The notes: generated by a model from the letters alone, not told the origin. Counted from the stretch's first letter, positions 35,572 to 44,507 are shown. The stretch is 64,000 nt of DNA from Limnobaculum parvum (GCF_003096015.2 NZ_CP029185.2:2142001-2206000), one strand, 5' to 3'. Made by a program: numbers and translations.

Positions 35572-36627
35572 TTACTTACCGCGACGGGCCTGAACCGCAT
35601 AGGCTAGATTTTGCAGCAGCAATTCAGTGTCGTCCCAGCCGATGCAAGCATCGGTAACGCTTTGACCGTAAATTAGCGGTTCGCCGCTTTCCAAGCTCTG
35701 AGCACCTTCCACCAGATGGCTTTCGACCATCACGCCAGTAATAGCACCATCACCACCGGCTATTTGCTGACATACGCTCTCGCACACTTCCATCTGCTTT
35801 TTATACTGTTTGCTACTGTTCGCATGGCTGAAGTCGATCATGACATTCAAAGGTAACTTGGCCTTATTCAGACTCTCTTTTACGTTTTTCACATCTTCAG
35901 GGCTGTAATTTGGCGCTTTACCACCGCGCAGGATGATATGGCAATCATGATTACCGCGCGTATTCACAATGGCCGAATGACCATATTTAGTCACCGACAG
36001 AAAACAATGTGGTGCACCCGCAGCGTTAATCGCATCGATCGCGACTTTAATCGTTCCGTCAGTACCATTCTTAAAACCAACCGGGCAGGATAATCCTGAC
36101 GCCAGTTCACGGTGAACCTGTGATTCAGTGGTACGAGCACCAATGGCGCCCCAACTCATCAAATCCGCCAGATATTGCGGAGTAATCATATCCAGAAATT
36201 CACCGGCGGTTGGCAAGCCGCTGTCATTAATATCCAGCAGCAGTTTACGTGCAATGCGTAAACCATCATTAATTTGATAGCTGTTATCCAGATTAGGATC
36301 GTTAATCAGCCCTTTCCAACCCACGGTAGTACGCGGTTTTTCAAAGTAGACCCGCATAACGATTTCTAGGTCTTTATCAAGGCGCTTACGCACCTCGGCC
36401 AGACGGCGAGAATACTCAAGGGCTGCATCAACATCATGAATAGAACAAGGCCCAATCACCACTAGCAGACGATCGTCTTCACCCACCAGAATATTATGAA
36501 TCGCCTCGCGGGAAGCCGCGACCGTCAACGCCGCTTTCTCCGTAGCAGGATACTTCTCCAGCAACGCAACCGGAGGTAACAGCTCATTAATCTCTTTTAT
36601 TCTTATATCGTCATTTTGGTAGTTCAT
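35572..36627 (-). CDS. aroG: Phe-sensitive DAHP synthase AroG
   Basis: 3-deoxy-7-phosphoheptulonate synthase, which condenses PEP and erythrose-4-phosphate in the first step of the shikimate pathway; 351 residues. It has VIGPCSIHD (metal-binding Cys, about 59-67), RVYFEKPRTTVGWKGLINDP (about 92-111), AIGARTTESQVHRELASG and the metal His in DFSHANSSKQ. The neighbourhood (gpmA) and N-terminus (MNYQNDDIRIKEI) favour AroG over AroF/AroH. I saw no convincing TyrR box upstream. Confidence 0.95.
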   Translation of the reverse strand: MNYQNDDIRIKEINELLPPVALLEKYPATEKAALTVAASREAIHNILVGEDDRLLVVIGPCSIHDVDAALEYSRRLAEVRKRLDKDLEIVMRVYFEKPRTTVGWKGLINDPNLDNSYQINDGLRIARKLLLDINDSGLPTAGEFLDMITPQYLADLMSWGAIGARTTESQVHRELASGLSCPVGFKNGTDGTIKVAIDAINAAGAPHCFLSVTKYGHSAIVNTRGNHDCHIILRGGKAPNYSPEDVKNVKESLNKAKLPLNVMIDFSHANSSKQYKKQMEVCESVCQQIAGGDGAITGVMVESHLVEGAQSLESGEPLIYGQSVTDACIGWDDTELLLQNLAYAVQARRGK

Positions 36628-36746
36628 TTTTACCCGCTCGGTGTCTAATCAAACAACAATATTACAGCCTACAACAATCGGATACGCGCAAACAAGCCTA
36701 TGGCGAAGATTATGTTGATGTATTTTGTTGTGGGTTATTGACTATG

Positions 36747-38240
36747 TTATTTATCTCTACTAGCGCGGAGAACATGAACGCATCGAATCATTTAATAGTC
36801 CCTCATCACGGTTTATCTCCGCTGGCGCGGAGAACATTCAACTGATTTCCGTACTGCTGATTCAGCATACGGTTTATCTCCGCTGGCGCGGAGAACATAG
36901 ACAATCATGGATGAGGGGGCGGTCGACGACCGGTTTATCTCCGCTGGCGCGGAGAACATACCAAAACCAGAAACAGCAATAACGAGGCCTGCGGTTTATC
37001 TCCGCTGGCGCGGAGAACATCTGCTTTCAGTAATCACGATTCAAATAGCCGCCGGTTTATCTCCGCTGGCGCGGAGAACATCAGTAACTTTTTCTCATGT
37101 TTTAAATAATCATCGGTTTATCTCCGCTGGCGCGGAGAACATGCTATTACTCATCCTGATAGTGCTCGCCCAATCGGTTTATCTCCGCTGGCGCGGAGAA
37201 CATGAGAAAAATGTCATGTTTGAGATGACAGCCAGCGGTTTATCTCCGCTGGCGCGGAGAACATTGCCTCGGCCTGTACCGGTAGTGGCGGATGTTCGGT
37301 TTATCTCCGCTGGCGCGGAGAACATCTGTCTGAGCGTCCAGAGCCAGAGGGTTATTGCGGTTTATCTCCGCTGGCGCGGAGAACATCCGGCCAGAATAGG
37401 GAGTAATTTCCGTGATACCGGTTTATCTCCGCTGGCGCGGAGAACATGTGAGTGGATAATCAATCGCGTGGGCCATCGTCGGTTTATCTCCGCTGGCGCG
37501 GAGAACATGACGCCTGCCCTCCCGCCGTTCTGGTTGACGGCGGTTTATCTCCGCTGGCGCGGAGAACATCGTTCAAGCTCACGGAACCGGTCAGAAGCCT
37601 CCGGTTTATCTCCGCTGGCGCGGAGAACATTCCCTGCCCCAGTCGGGGCCTGAATCAACACGCGGTTTATCTCCGCTGGCGCGGAGAACATTACAAAACG
37701 ATAAGATTGCAGCGAGATGCGCTGGGTTTATCTCCGCTGGCGCGGAGAACATACCGGTTTGTTAGAAGTCATGAGCACATATTCCGGTTTATCTCCGCTG
37801 GCGCGGAGAACATTCGGACCATGCAGGACCGAAGTGGTATCCATCCGGTTTATCTCCGCTGGCGCGGAGAACATAGCCCAGGTTAGGCGGGTGTCCTCGC
37901 TAATGTCGGTTTATCTCCGCTGGCGCGGAGAACATTCGCATGCGAAATTTTTATGCTGTTATTTTGGCGGTTTATCTCCGCTGGCGCGGAGAACATGAAT
38001 ACTGCTGATATGATCCATGTAGTGGATGCGGTTTATCTCCGCTGGCGCGGAGAACATATCGGACGTCTCTCGTAAATCTGTCATACCGGCGGTTTATCTC
38101 CGCTGGCGCGGAGAACATCAGTTTTTCACCCAGCAGCCGTTGTTCGCGATCGGTTTATCTCCGCTGGCGCGGAGAACATGTTGGGGCCAGAGCTAAAATA
38201 TCGGCATGTGACGGTTTATCTCCGCTGGCGCGGAGAACAT
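36747..38240 (-). CRISPR. Type I-E CRISPR array, 25 repeats, 24 spacers
   Basis: The repeat is 29 bases; on the minus strand it runs ATGTTCTCCGC, GCCA loop, GCGGAG stem arm, ATAAACCG. Repeats start every 61 bases from 36809 to 38212 (24 copies, 32-base spacers). Copy 37724 differs at its outermost base. A degenerate 25th repeat at 36747-36775 (6 differences, 33-base spacer) marks the old trailer end. Leader and cas2 lie at the high-coordinate end, so transcription is on the minus strand and the newest spacer is near 38180-38211. The stem CTCCGC/GCGGAG is the Cas6e processing hairpin. Confidence 0.98.
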
Positions 38241-38333
38241 ACTAAATATAGCTAACTGTTTTATAATGACATTTATAGCACTAAAATATCCACCAACTTT
38301 TTTATATTTTTAAAGAACCATAACCAATTGATT
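38241..38333 (-). promoter_or_regulatory. CRISPR leader with candidate IHF site
   Basis: AT-rich 93 bases between cas2 and the first repeat. On the minus strand AATCAATTGGTTA (38321-38333) fits the IHF consensus WATCAANNNNTTR. IHF is needed for leader-end spacer insertion in type I-E systems. The site is farther from the repeat (about 80 bases) than in E. coli. Confidence 0.6.
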
Positions 38334-38618
38334 TTAAATGGGTAGAAATGAGACTAACCTTAATCCATCCAGATCTACCGGAATACGGCGGTTATCACCC
38401 CATGTTTGAAAGTCAAATCCTGACTCCGTATTTGTCGCCCATCCCATAACCACATTGCCTTCGTCAGCAAGATGTATAATTTGCTGCCAAATCATCTCCC
38501 TGACCTTACGCGAGGTATTGCCAATATAAACACCTGCTCGCACCTCAAGTAACCAAATAGCAAGCCTCCCTCTCAGTCGTTGAGGAACCGCTTCAGTCAC
38601 TACCACTAACATCGACAT
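38334..38618 (-). CDS. cas2: CRISPR adaptation protein Cas2 (type I-E)
   Basis: Cas2e of 94 residues, partner of Cas1 in the spacer-integration complex. It shows the family N-terminus MLVVVTEAVPQRLRGRLAIW, GVYIGNTSRKVREMIW and the C-terminal strand RIPVDLDGLRLVSFLP. It starts within the cas1 stop codon (TAATG), showing translational coupling. Last cas gene before the leader. Confidence 0.95.
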   Translation of the reverse strand: MSMLVVVTEAVPQRLRGRLAIWLLEVRAGVYIGNTSRKVREMIWQQIIHLADEGNVVMGWATNTESGFDFQTWGDNRRIPVDLDGLRLVSFLPI

Positions 38619-39538
38619 TATCCCTTACTCCTGTATCCCACATCACTTAATGATTCTGGTTCAGGTATTGCTGGAGGTTGAGCATCAACAAAAGGTTCAG
38701 GTAATGGGATTTCACCTGCGGATAGAACCTCCTCAATCAATGGTATCAAACGGGCAAGCGTCTTTTGGCTACGGAAAATATCTCGACATGCAAGACGAAC
38801 TTCTTTATTGGGAGATCGTGGTTGACGAGCAGCTATCTCGAATGCAACAGGAACAACACCTTCAAATTTAATAATATCCGCAATATCATAAACAAATGAC
38901 AGAGGCTTTCCTGAATGAACAAACCCAATAGCAGGAGCATAACCTGCCGCCAGAACAGCCGCCTCAGTAATACCATATAGGCAAGCAGTTGCCGCACTAA
39001 TACACTGATTTACAACATCACCTTTTTCCCAATCTTTGGGATCATAGCGTCGACCATTCCACTTCACACCATAACGTTTAGCTAATAAGCTATATGTTTG
39101 CCGAACTCTTGAACCTTCAATACCACGCAATTGATCTACTGAACGTCGACTTGGCGCTGGCTCGCCAAAGCGAAGCTCAAACATTTTACGCACGACTTTT
39201 AAACGAAGTTCTTCATCCAATGCCAATTTAGCCTGATACAGTAAACGATCCGAACGTGCCCCCCCGGGCTGCCCACTGGCATACATTCTTACTCCGGCTT
39301 CTCCTACCCAAACTAACAATGTACCTGTTGTTGCGGCTAACCTTACTGCTGCGTGAGAAATACGGGTTCCTGGCTCCAGCATGATGCAAGCAACCGAACC
39401 CAATGGAATATGAGTTCGAATGCCCGTTTTATCAATCAAGACAAAAGCACCATCGATTACATCAATTTGCCCATACTGCAAAAAGATCATAGAAGTTCGA
39501 TCTTTTATAGGGATAGGACTTAAAGGAATATAACTCAT
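38618..39538 (-). CDS. cas1: CRISPR integrase Cas1 (type I-E)
   Basis: Integrase of the Cas1-Cas2 complex that inserts new spacers, 306 residues as in E. coli. Metal-binding residues are all present: Glu141 (GIEGSRVR), His208 (GFVHSGK) and Asp218/Asp221 (VYDIADIIKFE). The N-terminal beta domain starts IPLSPIPIKDRTSMIFLQYG. The intact active site indicates adaptation competence. Lies 3 bases after cas6e. Confidence 0.97.
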   Translation of the reverse strand: MSYIPLSPIPIKDRTSMIFLQYGQIDVIDGAFVLIDKTGIRTHIPLGSVACIMLEPGTRISHAAVRLAATTGTLLVWVGEAGVRMYASGQPGGARSDRLLYQAKLALDEELRLKVVRKMFELRFGEPAPSRRSVDQLRGIEGSRVRQTYSLLAKRYGVKWNGRRYDPKDWEKGDVVNQCISAATACLYGITEAAVLAAGYAPAIGFVHSGKPLSFVYDIADIIKFEGVVPVAFEIAARQPRSPNKEVRLACRDIFRSQKTLARLIPLIEEVLSAGEIPLPEPFVDAQPPAIPEPESLSDVGYRSKG

Positions 39539-39541
39539 CCA

Positions 39542-40195
39542 CTATCCCCGACGAATTAACATCAACCCACACCCTAAAGAACGCGACTTCCCGATGCCCT
39601 CTTTTAGCATTTGTTGAAACAATTCTGGTTCCGTCACCGTTAGTTCCCCTTCAAAATCAACGCTGCCAAAAACAATGGGTTTGTGGCTTTGCGGTTTAAC
39701 AAAGCGCTGCTGTTGATAGTTCACCACACGACAATTTTCGATATCGAGTTGAAAACCTTTTCGCTCACCCTGCGTTTTTAACCATTGTAACGCAGCATTT
39801 TCCTGAATAGGCCTCCATTCTTTTCTATCAGCCCCCTGTTTTTTGGCGTGATATTTGGCATCCATCAATATATCACTGCGTTTCCCTCCCCGAGTTACCA
39901 CTGGGTTCGCCCGCAATGAAAAAAATAGCCTTATACCAGCAGCTAATTGAGGGTTAAATGGTTTAGTTTCAATTTGAAAAAGATTGTGATGTATCTCTGG
40001 TGCCTGCTCAGATAACACATAAAAAAATACATTTGATGAACTTGCCTGATGACGAAATAAAAATTCACGTTTATCGATTTGCGGAAATAGCTGCCATAAC
40101 CACTGGTGGCTGGCATAAGACTGGGCAGTCAGCCATTTCTGCCACATACCTTGATCCAACAAGGATAAATCTAGTTTAACCCGTGAAAAAAACAT
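39542..40195 (-). CDS. cas6e: crRNA endonuclease Cas6e (CasE)
   Basis: Processes the CRISPR transcript at the base of each repeat hairpin and stays on the crRNA 3' end in Cascade, 217 residues. Two ferredoxin-like halves are evident, and the C-terminal glycine-rich loop reads GIGKSRSLGCGLMLIRR (about 200-216). The N-terminus MFFSRVKLDL is typical. The start overlaps the cas5e stop (TAATG). Confidence 0.94.
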   Translation of the reverse strand: MFFSRVKLDLSLLDQGMWQKWLTAQSYASHQWLWQLFPQIDKREFLFRHQASSSNVFFYVLSEQAPEIHHNLFQIETKPFNPQLAAGIRLFFSLRANPVVTRGGKRSDILMDAKYHAKKQGADRKEWRPIQENAALQWLKTQGERKGFQLDIENCRVVNYQQQRFVKPQSHKPIVFGSVDFEGELTVTEPELFQQMLKEGIGKSRSLGCGLMLIRRG

Positions 40196-40929
40196 TACTC
40201 GTCCCCCTTAATATTTCCTGAGTGCTGGAGACGAGTGGTAAATTGCCAACGTTGGCGACTAAGTGGTTGATCGCTACGCTGACGGGTTTCAACCACCGTC
40301 ATTCCTTCATGTTCCCCCTCCCAATAACAGAGGTCATTTTCCCCAGATAATAGGGTGAAAAGTGGACTGTCATTATTCAGCAAAGCATGTTCTAAAGCCT
40401 GGCAAAGAACATCAGACAAAGTGCCTTGTAATATTTGAGGTGATAAGGGCAAAGCTGGAGGACAAGATTTCCTGCCAAAATAAAGCGGAAAAACTGGATT
40501 GCGCAATGCATCAGCTACCTTGTCTAAGCCTACTGGGGCACCCACTGTTTCACGCACTGCAATAAAATAGAAGGCATCTGTATGGTACTCGCGAAAAGTC
40601 AGCATTGTATTTAGCTCATCAGGCGCCAGAGTCAATTCATCTCTTCGAGTAAAATAATGCCGCTTCCTATTTTCCTTTGGTACTTCAATGGTTTGATAAT
40701 CTCTTAACCATTGTTCACGAGAAAGATATGGGCGAACAGCAAATTCATAATGTTGATTAAATACAGCCAAACGCTGTTCTTCATCACGTCGAATCCCTAA
40801 TGCAGCCGCCAATATCCCCAATAAGGCCGAACGACTGGGCACAGATGATGTATGTCGAACTTCGCCAACTGCAGCCTCACCCCAAGAGACAAACGGTGAG
40901 TAGATTTGAAATAGTAGATATTGAGACAT
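40195..40929 (-). CDS. cas5e: Cascade subunit Cas5e (CasD)
   Basis: Binds the 5' handle of the crRNA in Cascade, 244 residues. Typical are YLLFQIYSPFVSWGEAAVGEVRHT (about 4-27), PSRSALLGILAAALGIRR and the C-terminal EGMTVVETRQRSDQPLSRQRWQF, where the family has QRRDVP...RQF. Lies 9 bases after cas7e. Confidence 0.93.
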   Translation of the reverse strand: MSQYLLFQIYSPFVSWGEAAVGEVRHTSSVPSRSALLGILAAALGIRRDEEQRLAVFNQHYEFAVRPYLSREQWLRDYQTIEVPKENRKRHYFTRRDELTLAPDELNTMLTFREYHTDAFYFIAVRETVGAPVGLDKVADALRNPVFPLYFGRKSCPPALPLSPQILQGTLSDVLCQALEHALLNNDSPLFTLLSGENDLCYWEGEHEGMTVVETRQRSDQPLSRQRWQFTTRLQHSGNIKGDE

Positions 40930-40938
40930 ATCCCCTCC

Positions 40939-41997
40939 TTACTGGGCAATAAATTCCAGTAATTCTGGCAATGTGCCGTTACCTACTTCCATATTCATCT
41001 CATAATACTTATCTGCACATGCGCCATAAGCATCATCAAAACGTTGGCGTTGCTGTTGCAACTGCTGTATTGCTTTAACTATTTGATCTTCAACACGAAT
41101 AGGATTAAAGAAAGCCGCAGCCAGCGATCGTGGTTGCTGTATCCCAATTTCAGCCAAGGCATAGTTTGCATAAGCCCGAGAGGCAAAACTATTTTGGTTT
41201 CCCGTTGGAGAAACTTTCATCGCAGTTTCAGTTAGTGCTTTAAGCGTACGCTTAACCAATGTTTCATCACCATTCAAGTTTTCCAACAGCAAATCGCGAC
41301 TAATGCAGATATAACTGTAAAACAGCGCAGAAGCAAAACCTCGCTCTCCCATAAACGCGGAGCCCATATCATTTTCTCTGAGGTTCAAATCATCCACCGC
41401 AGTGAAAAAATCCTCTTCTATCGTAACTGCACTTACACCCAATGCATGTGCAACCTGACAGGCGGCTTCAACATTAAACTCAGGGCTAGAGGCCAGCATC
41501 CGACCAAACAAAGCAATATCGACACCTTGAGCTTGACCACGCAGTAGTTTTAACTCACCATCCGTTGGTTCCCTATTTTCGGCAATCAAAATGGCAACAA
41601 GCTGTTCAACTGCCTGATTCTCTTCCGGACTCAGGTGAACTAACTGTTCAATATCAATATTATCCAGCTTATCTTTAGGTGCTTTTTCTTTCTTTAAACT
41701 ACCAAACTGTTCGGCAATCTTAGCGGATATCGTCATCGCCAACTTTTCATCAATAACTCCGGCTATCAGTTGTTGGTATACTTTTCGGCCCAACTGCCGG
41801 GTACGAACACCGATGTGACTACTTAAGGCATCCTCAAACATCTCAGAGGTTCGCCAGGCTCGCTTCAAACTTTGAGAGGAAATTCGTAGACGTTCAACAC
41901 CACCCATAATGGCCGTTTTAGGACGCCCAGTATCATCACGATTCAAATTAGCTGGCGCATAGGCAGTGAGCATATGAAGTTGAATAAACGTTGTCAT
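40939..41997 (-). CDS. cas7e: Cascade backbone subunit Cas7e (CasC)
   Basis: Six copies form the Cascade backbone along the crRNA; 352 residues. Family marks are FIQLHMLTAYAPANLNRDDTGRPKTA (about 3-28), GGVERLRISSQSLKRAWRTS (about 32-51) and SPTGNQNSFASRAY near residue 265. A gap of about 40 bases separates it from cse2. Confidence 0.95.
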   Translation of the reverse strand: MTTFIQLHMLTAYAPANLNRDDTGRPKTAIMGGVERLRISSQSLKRAWRTSEMFEDALSSHIGVRTRQLGRKVYQQLIAGVIDEKLAMTISAKIAEQFGSLKKEKAPKDKLDNIDIEQLVHLSPEENQAVEQLVAILIAENREPTDGELKLLRGQAQGVDIALFGRMLASSPEFNVEAACQVAHALGVSAVTIEEDFFTAVDDLNLRENDMGSAFMGERGFASALFYSYICISRDLLLENLNGDETLVKRTLKALTETAMKVSPTGNQNSFASRAYANYALAEIGIQQPRSLAAAFFNPIRVEDQIVKAIQQLQQQRQRFDDAYGACADKYYEMNMEVGNGTLPELLEFIAQ

Positions 41998-42038
41998 AAG
42001 TTTTGTCCCTAAAATAGAAGAAAAAAGTTAGATAATAA

Positions 42039-42638
42039 TTATTTATGCGGTGTACTAAGCAGATACTCACTGGCCCAGCGTACGTTATTACGACGAAATG
42101 GATTCAGCTCCAGCTCTCGATTTTCTTGTCGGGCCAACCACTCTTGCATCCAAAGAAATATACCATCCGCCAGTGAAACCACATTTATTCCTAACTCACC
42201 ACGTAACTTAACCACGCGAATAAGTCTGCTACAAAGTTCATCTGGCGTTCTTGCAGCGAGCAGGCGGTCAAAACGTAGGCGGGATACACATTCACGATCG
42301 TTAATTTTCGCCCCTAACTGCTGGGCAAAGCTGCCATCTTGATTATTCTTACTGGCATGAACTACTACTGCAGCAAACAACGCTAAAGAAAGAGAGTGCA
42401 CATCCTTTGGCTGCATGAATTCATTCAACCGATGAGCCAGATGATGATATCCATCCGTAACCATAATTCCGTGTGGAAACTCTACTCGCCGCAATTGAGC
42501 CCGCCATGCTCGACCATTAATGCGTGGTGAACCATCATAACGCCCACGCTCTTGCAAACTGTCAAACCAATCATTCAGTACCTGGCACGCAGCTTTATCA
42601 CGAAAAATTAATGCCTCCGAAGTATCATTTCTAGACAT
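42039..42638 (-). CDS. cse2: Cascade small subunit Cse2 (CasB)
   Basis: Small helical subunit, two copies per Cascade, that stabilises the R-loop; 199 residues. It has the basic helical pattern WRAQLRRVEFPHGIM (about 46-60) and RLRFDRLLAARTPDEL and, as typical, few other conserved motifs. The start overlaps the end of cse1 by 8 bases. Confidence 0.9.
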   Translation of the reverse strand: MSRNDTSEALIFRDKAACQVLNDWFDSLQERGRYDGSPRINGRAWRAQLRRVEFPHGIMVTDGYHHLAHRLNEFMQPKDVHSLSLALFAAVVVHASKNNQDGSFAQQLGAKINDRECVSRLRFDRLLAARTPDELCSRLIRVVKLRGELGINVVSLADGIFLWMQEWLARQENRELELNPFRRNNVRWASEYLLSTPHK

Positions 42639-44205
42639 CGGTTTTCTCCTTACGCTCAGTAGATAACTCTCGTAACAAATTGAGTATTTTCTGCTTATTA
42701 AACTCTTTATCCAGTCTTTTTCGGGCAGTCAATATACGGTGTAAATCATTGACTTCTTCTGGGTTGGTAAACGCCTGACGGTCAAATGCGCTAAACAGAT
42801 AGTGTTCAATATCACTTATCCAACGGCGTAAGGCTGAACGTGATTCTGAGGCTACCGGATCGGGATGTTTCATTAAGGCAAACCATAGGTGTCTAAAATC
42901 ACGTTCTGTTTGTTGCCAAAAAGCGATATCTATCAGGCTAAAATCCCCTTTTGCTTCTTTTGGATTCTCAAACCATGCTTCTTTCAACGCTTGACGTAAT
43001 AAAGGCAGACTACTGGTAGCCAGTTCAATGGATTGCCGTGATACCGATTCCATAAGACGCAATGTTGAGAAGGGGATAAACGAGATAGGTAAACGATGCT
43101 CGTACCAACAACGCGCTTTGGCATTATCCATATCATATCCAAAACACCACAACCCAGTTTTGATATCGACATCGTCGCGGTCGCCATGAACCCGTACGAC
43201 TTCTGCCGTTCGAATATGGTTAAAACGATCTTCACTTTCTATCATCAAACCAAGCCAGTCTTTATAAGCTAATCCTCCGGATTGCCCTTTTACCGCCAAC
43301 CAAGGAGAAGTCACATCCTTCAATGGTTTTCTGTAAGGTGAAAGTGGATGCAACCAAGCCTCATATTGCACACCATAATTTTTACTCCGTATTTGAGTCA
43401 ATAAGCCCGGATGCAGTTCACCACATAGATCACATTCACCTGATTCCGTAGTGGAAAAGTCAACTTCAAGTCGGCGCGGCATACCCCAATAGGCTTGGAG
43501 AGGATGGGCATTATCGGGTGTAACTTTATTTGATGCACTTTCACTACTTAAAGTCGGTGCTAACCAAGGAAAGACTAATGGGTATTGACTAATATCCAGC
43601 GATGCGCCTTGAGGAATGATATTCAGCCATAACTTTTTCCATAGTGGCTGGCGCTGTTCCTGAGGCATAACTAATGTTGTTATGGGTCCACCGCCTCGCA
43701 TGCTGGTGCGGAATCCTGCCCCTGCAGCCGGTGAATTGGTTTGTACCGTATACAACGCCATAGCGGTACAGTGAGGGCAAAAACGTACGTAGCAACTTCG
43801 CTTTACAAAATGGTCTTTGTTCAGTTTTAACGCATTACCACCTGGAGCGTCGATGAGTAATCCACCGATCGATGAATTCTCCACGTCAAGCGATGAGAAA
43901 TCCTGCAAAAATGAAGGTTTCTGTTTACCAAACTGCATAGCTGGCTCAATAGCATCCAGCCCCTGTCGTAATTTTTCAGGATCAAGCCCCTCTTCCCATA
44001 TCGTTTGCCATTCTTCTTCATCTTGTGGAGCACAGGCGGTTTGTAGCATACCAATAAGAAGCTGATAGGCTGCTCCTTGAAAATCTGCTCGCGGCCAATC
44101 GAGTTCAATAATGGCATCATCAGCCAATTGTAGCGGTGATATTTTCTTACGTTCCCCTGCATTATTTAGCACAGGCAACCAAGGTTCAGAGATTAATGAA
44201 AACAT
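42631..44205 (-). CDS. cse1: Cascade large subunit Cse1 (Cas8e/CasA)
   Basis: Recognises the PAM and recruits Cas3; 524 residues. The N-terminal EPWLPVL (about 7-13) is typical. A zinc-binding pair is formed by CPHC (about 143) and CDLC (about 255). The glycine-rich loop FRTSMRGGGPITTLV (about 165-180) contacts DNA. The C-terminal four-helix bundle lies about 380-520. The ATG at 44205 is chosen over a TTG one codon earlier; AAGGA is upstream. A long leader of about 180 bases with a small ORF and an opposite-strand mini-CRISPR precedes it. Confidence 0.93.
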   Translation of the reverse strand: MFSLISEPWLPVLNNAGERKKISPLQLADDAIIELDWPRADFQGAAYQLLIGMLQTACAPQDEEEWQTIWEEGLDPEKLRQGLDAIEPAMQFGKQKPSFLQDFSSLDVENSSIGGLLIDAPGGNALKLNKDHFVKRSCYVRFCPHCTAMALYTVQTNSPAAGAGFRTSMRGGGPITTLVMPQEQRQPLWKKLWLNIIPQGASLDISQYPLVFPWLAPTLSSESASNKVTPDNAHPLQAYWGMPRRLEVDFSTTESGECDLCGELHPGLLTQIRSKNYGVQYEAWLHPLSPYRKPLKDVTSPWLAVKGQSGGLAYKDWLGLMIESEDRFNHIRTAEVVRVHGDRDDVDIKTGLWCFGYDMDNAKARCWYEHRLPISFIPFSTLRLMESVSRQSIELATSSLPLLRQALKEAWFENPKEAKGDFSLIDIAFWQQTERDFRHLWFALMKHPDPVASESRSALRRWISDIEHYLFSAFDRQAFTNPEEVNDLHRILTARKRLDKEFNKQKILNLLRELSTERKEKTDV

Positions 44206-44248
44206 CAAATTTTCCTTTATTGCTTCATCCCGAAGTTGCAGCTTTATA

Positions 44249-44329
44249 CTAAAAGCCGAACCAAAAAAGAGTAATAATCAACTGCCATTCGCCATCTTTA
44301 CCGCGTTTAAATTCAATACGCAATTTCAA
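44249..44329 (-). CDS. Possible 26-residue leader peptide or toxin before cse1
   Basis: A TTG-initiated frame with GAGGGAG just upstream encodes KLRIEFKRGKDGEWQLIITL followed by FWFGF. It has a basic first half and a strongly hydrophobic aromatic end. It lies between the candidate promoter (44392-44419) and cse1. A shorter start (second TTG, 24 residues) has better spacing to the ribosome-binding site. Expression is unproven. Confidence 0.35.
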   Translation of the reverse strand: MKLRIEFKRGKDGEWQLIITLFWFGF

Positions 44330-44391
44330 ACTCCCTCTATTTATGTTAAGAACATCGTAGATCACAACAAATCCACGGGTATGCTGAACAC

Positions 44392-44419
44392 AATATACTC
44401 ACACTGTTTGAAGTGTCAA
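44392..44419 (-). promoter_or_regulatory. Sigma70 promoter reading toward cse1
   Basis: On the minus strand TTGACA (44419-44414), 16 bases, TATATT (44397-44392). This is a near-consensus promoter about 180 bases before cse1. Its -35 box ends 8 bp from the PAM of the mini-CRISPR target site. Confidence 0.65.
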
Positions 44420-44426
44420 ATAAAAT

Positions 44427-44445
44427 AAGGAAGTATTCTATTAAT
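44427..44445 (+). other. PAM (AAG) plus 16-base match to the pseudo-spacer
   Basis: AAG at 44427-44429 is followed by GAAGTATTCTATTAAT (44430-44445), identical to the first 16 bases of the pseudo-spacer at 44537-44552. The match starts exactly at the first base after the 29-base pseudo-repeat. AAG is the preferred E. coli type I-E PAM; the pseudo-repeat itself supplies CCT at that position and so would not be targeted. Confidence 0.8.
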
Positions 44446-44482
44446 CAGATAATTTAGATTTATAAAATTTAATTTTTGATTC

Positions 44483-44491
44483 TGATATACT
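44483..44491 (+). promoter_or_regulatory. Extended -10 promoter of the mini-CRISPR
   Basis: TGATATACT matches the extended -10 element TGNTATAMT. A start would fall near 44498, about 10 bases before the first pseudo-repeat. No good -35 box is seen, as is common with extended -10 promoters. Confidence 0.55.
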
Positions 44492-44507
44492 TTAAAATGC
44501 AATCTAC

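Noticed and set aside
36628..36746. TyrR box upstream of aroG
   Set aside because: No TGTAAA-N6-TTTACA-like sequence was found in the leader region.
36907..37998. Three long plus-strand open frames with repeated RFISAGAEN / VYLRWRGEH / GLSPLARRT peptides
   Set aside because: They are translations of the CRISPR repeats in different frames; 61-base periodicity shows they are not genes.
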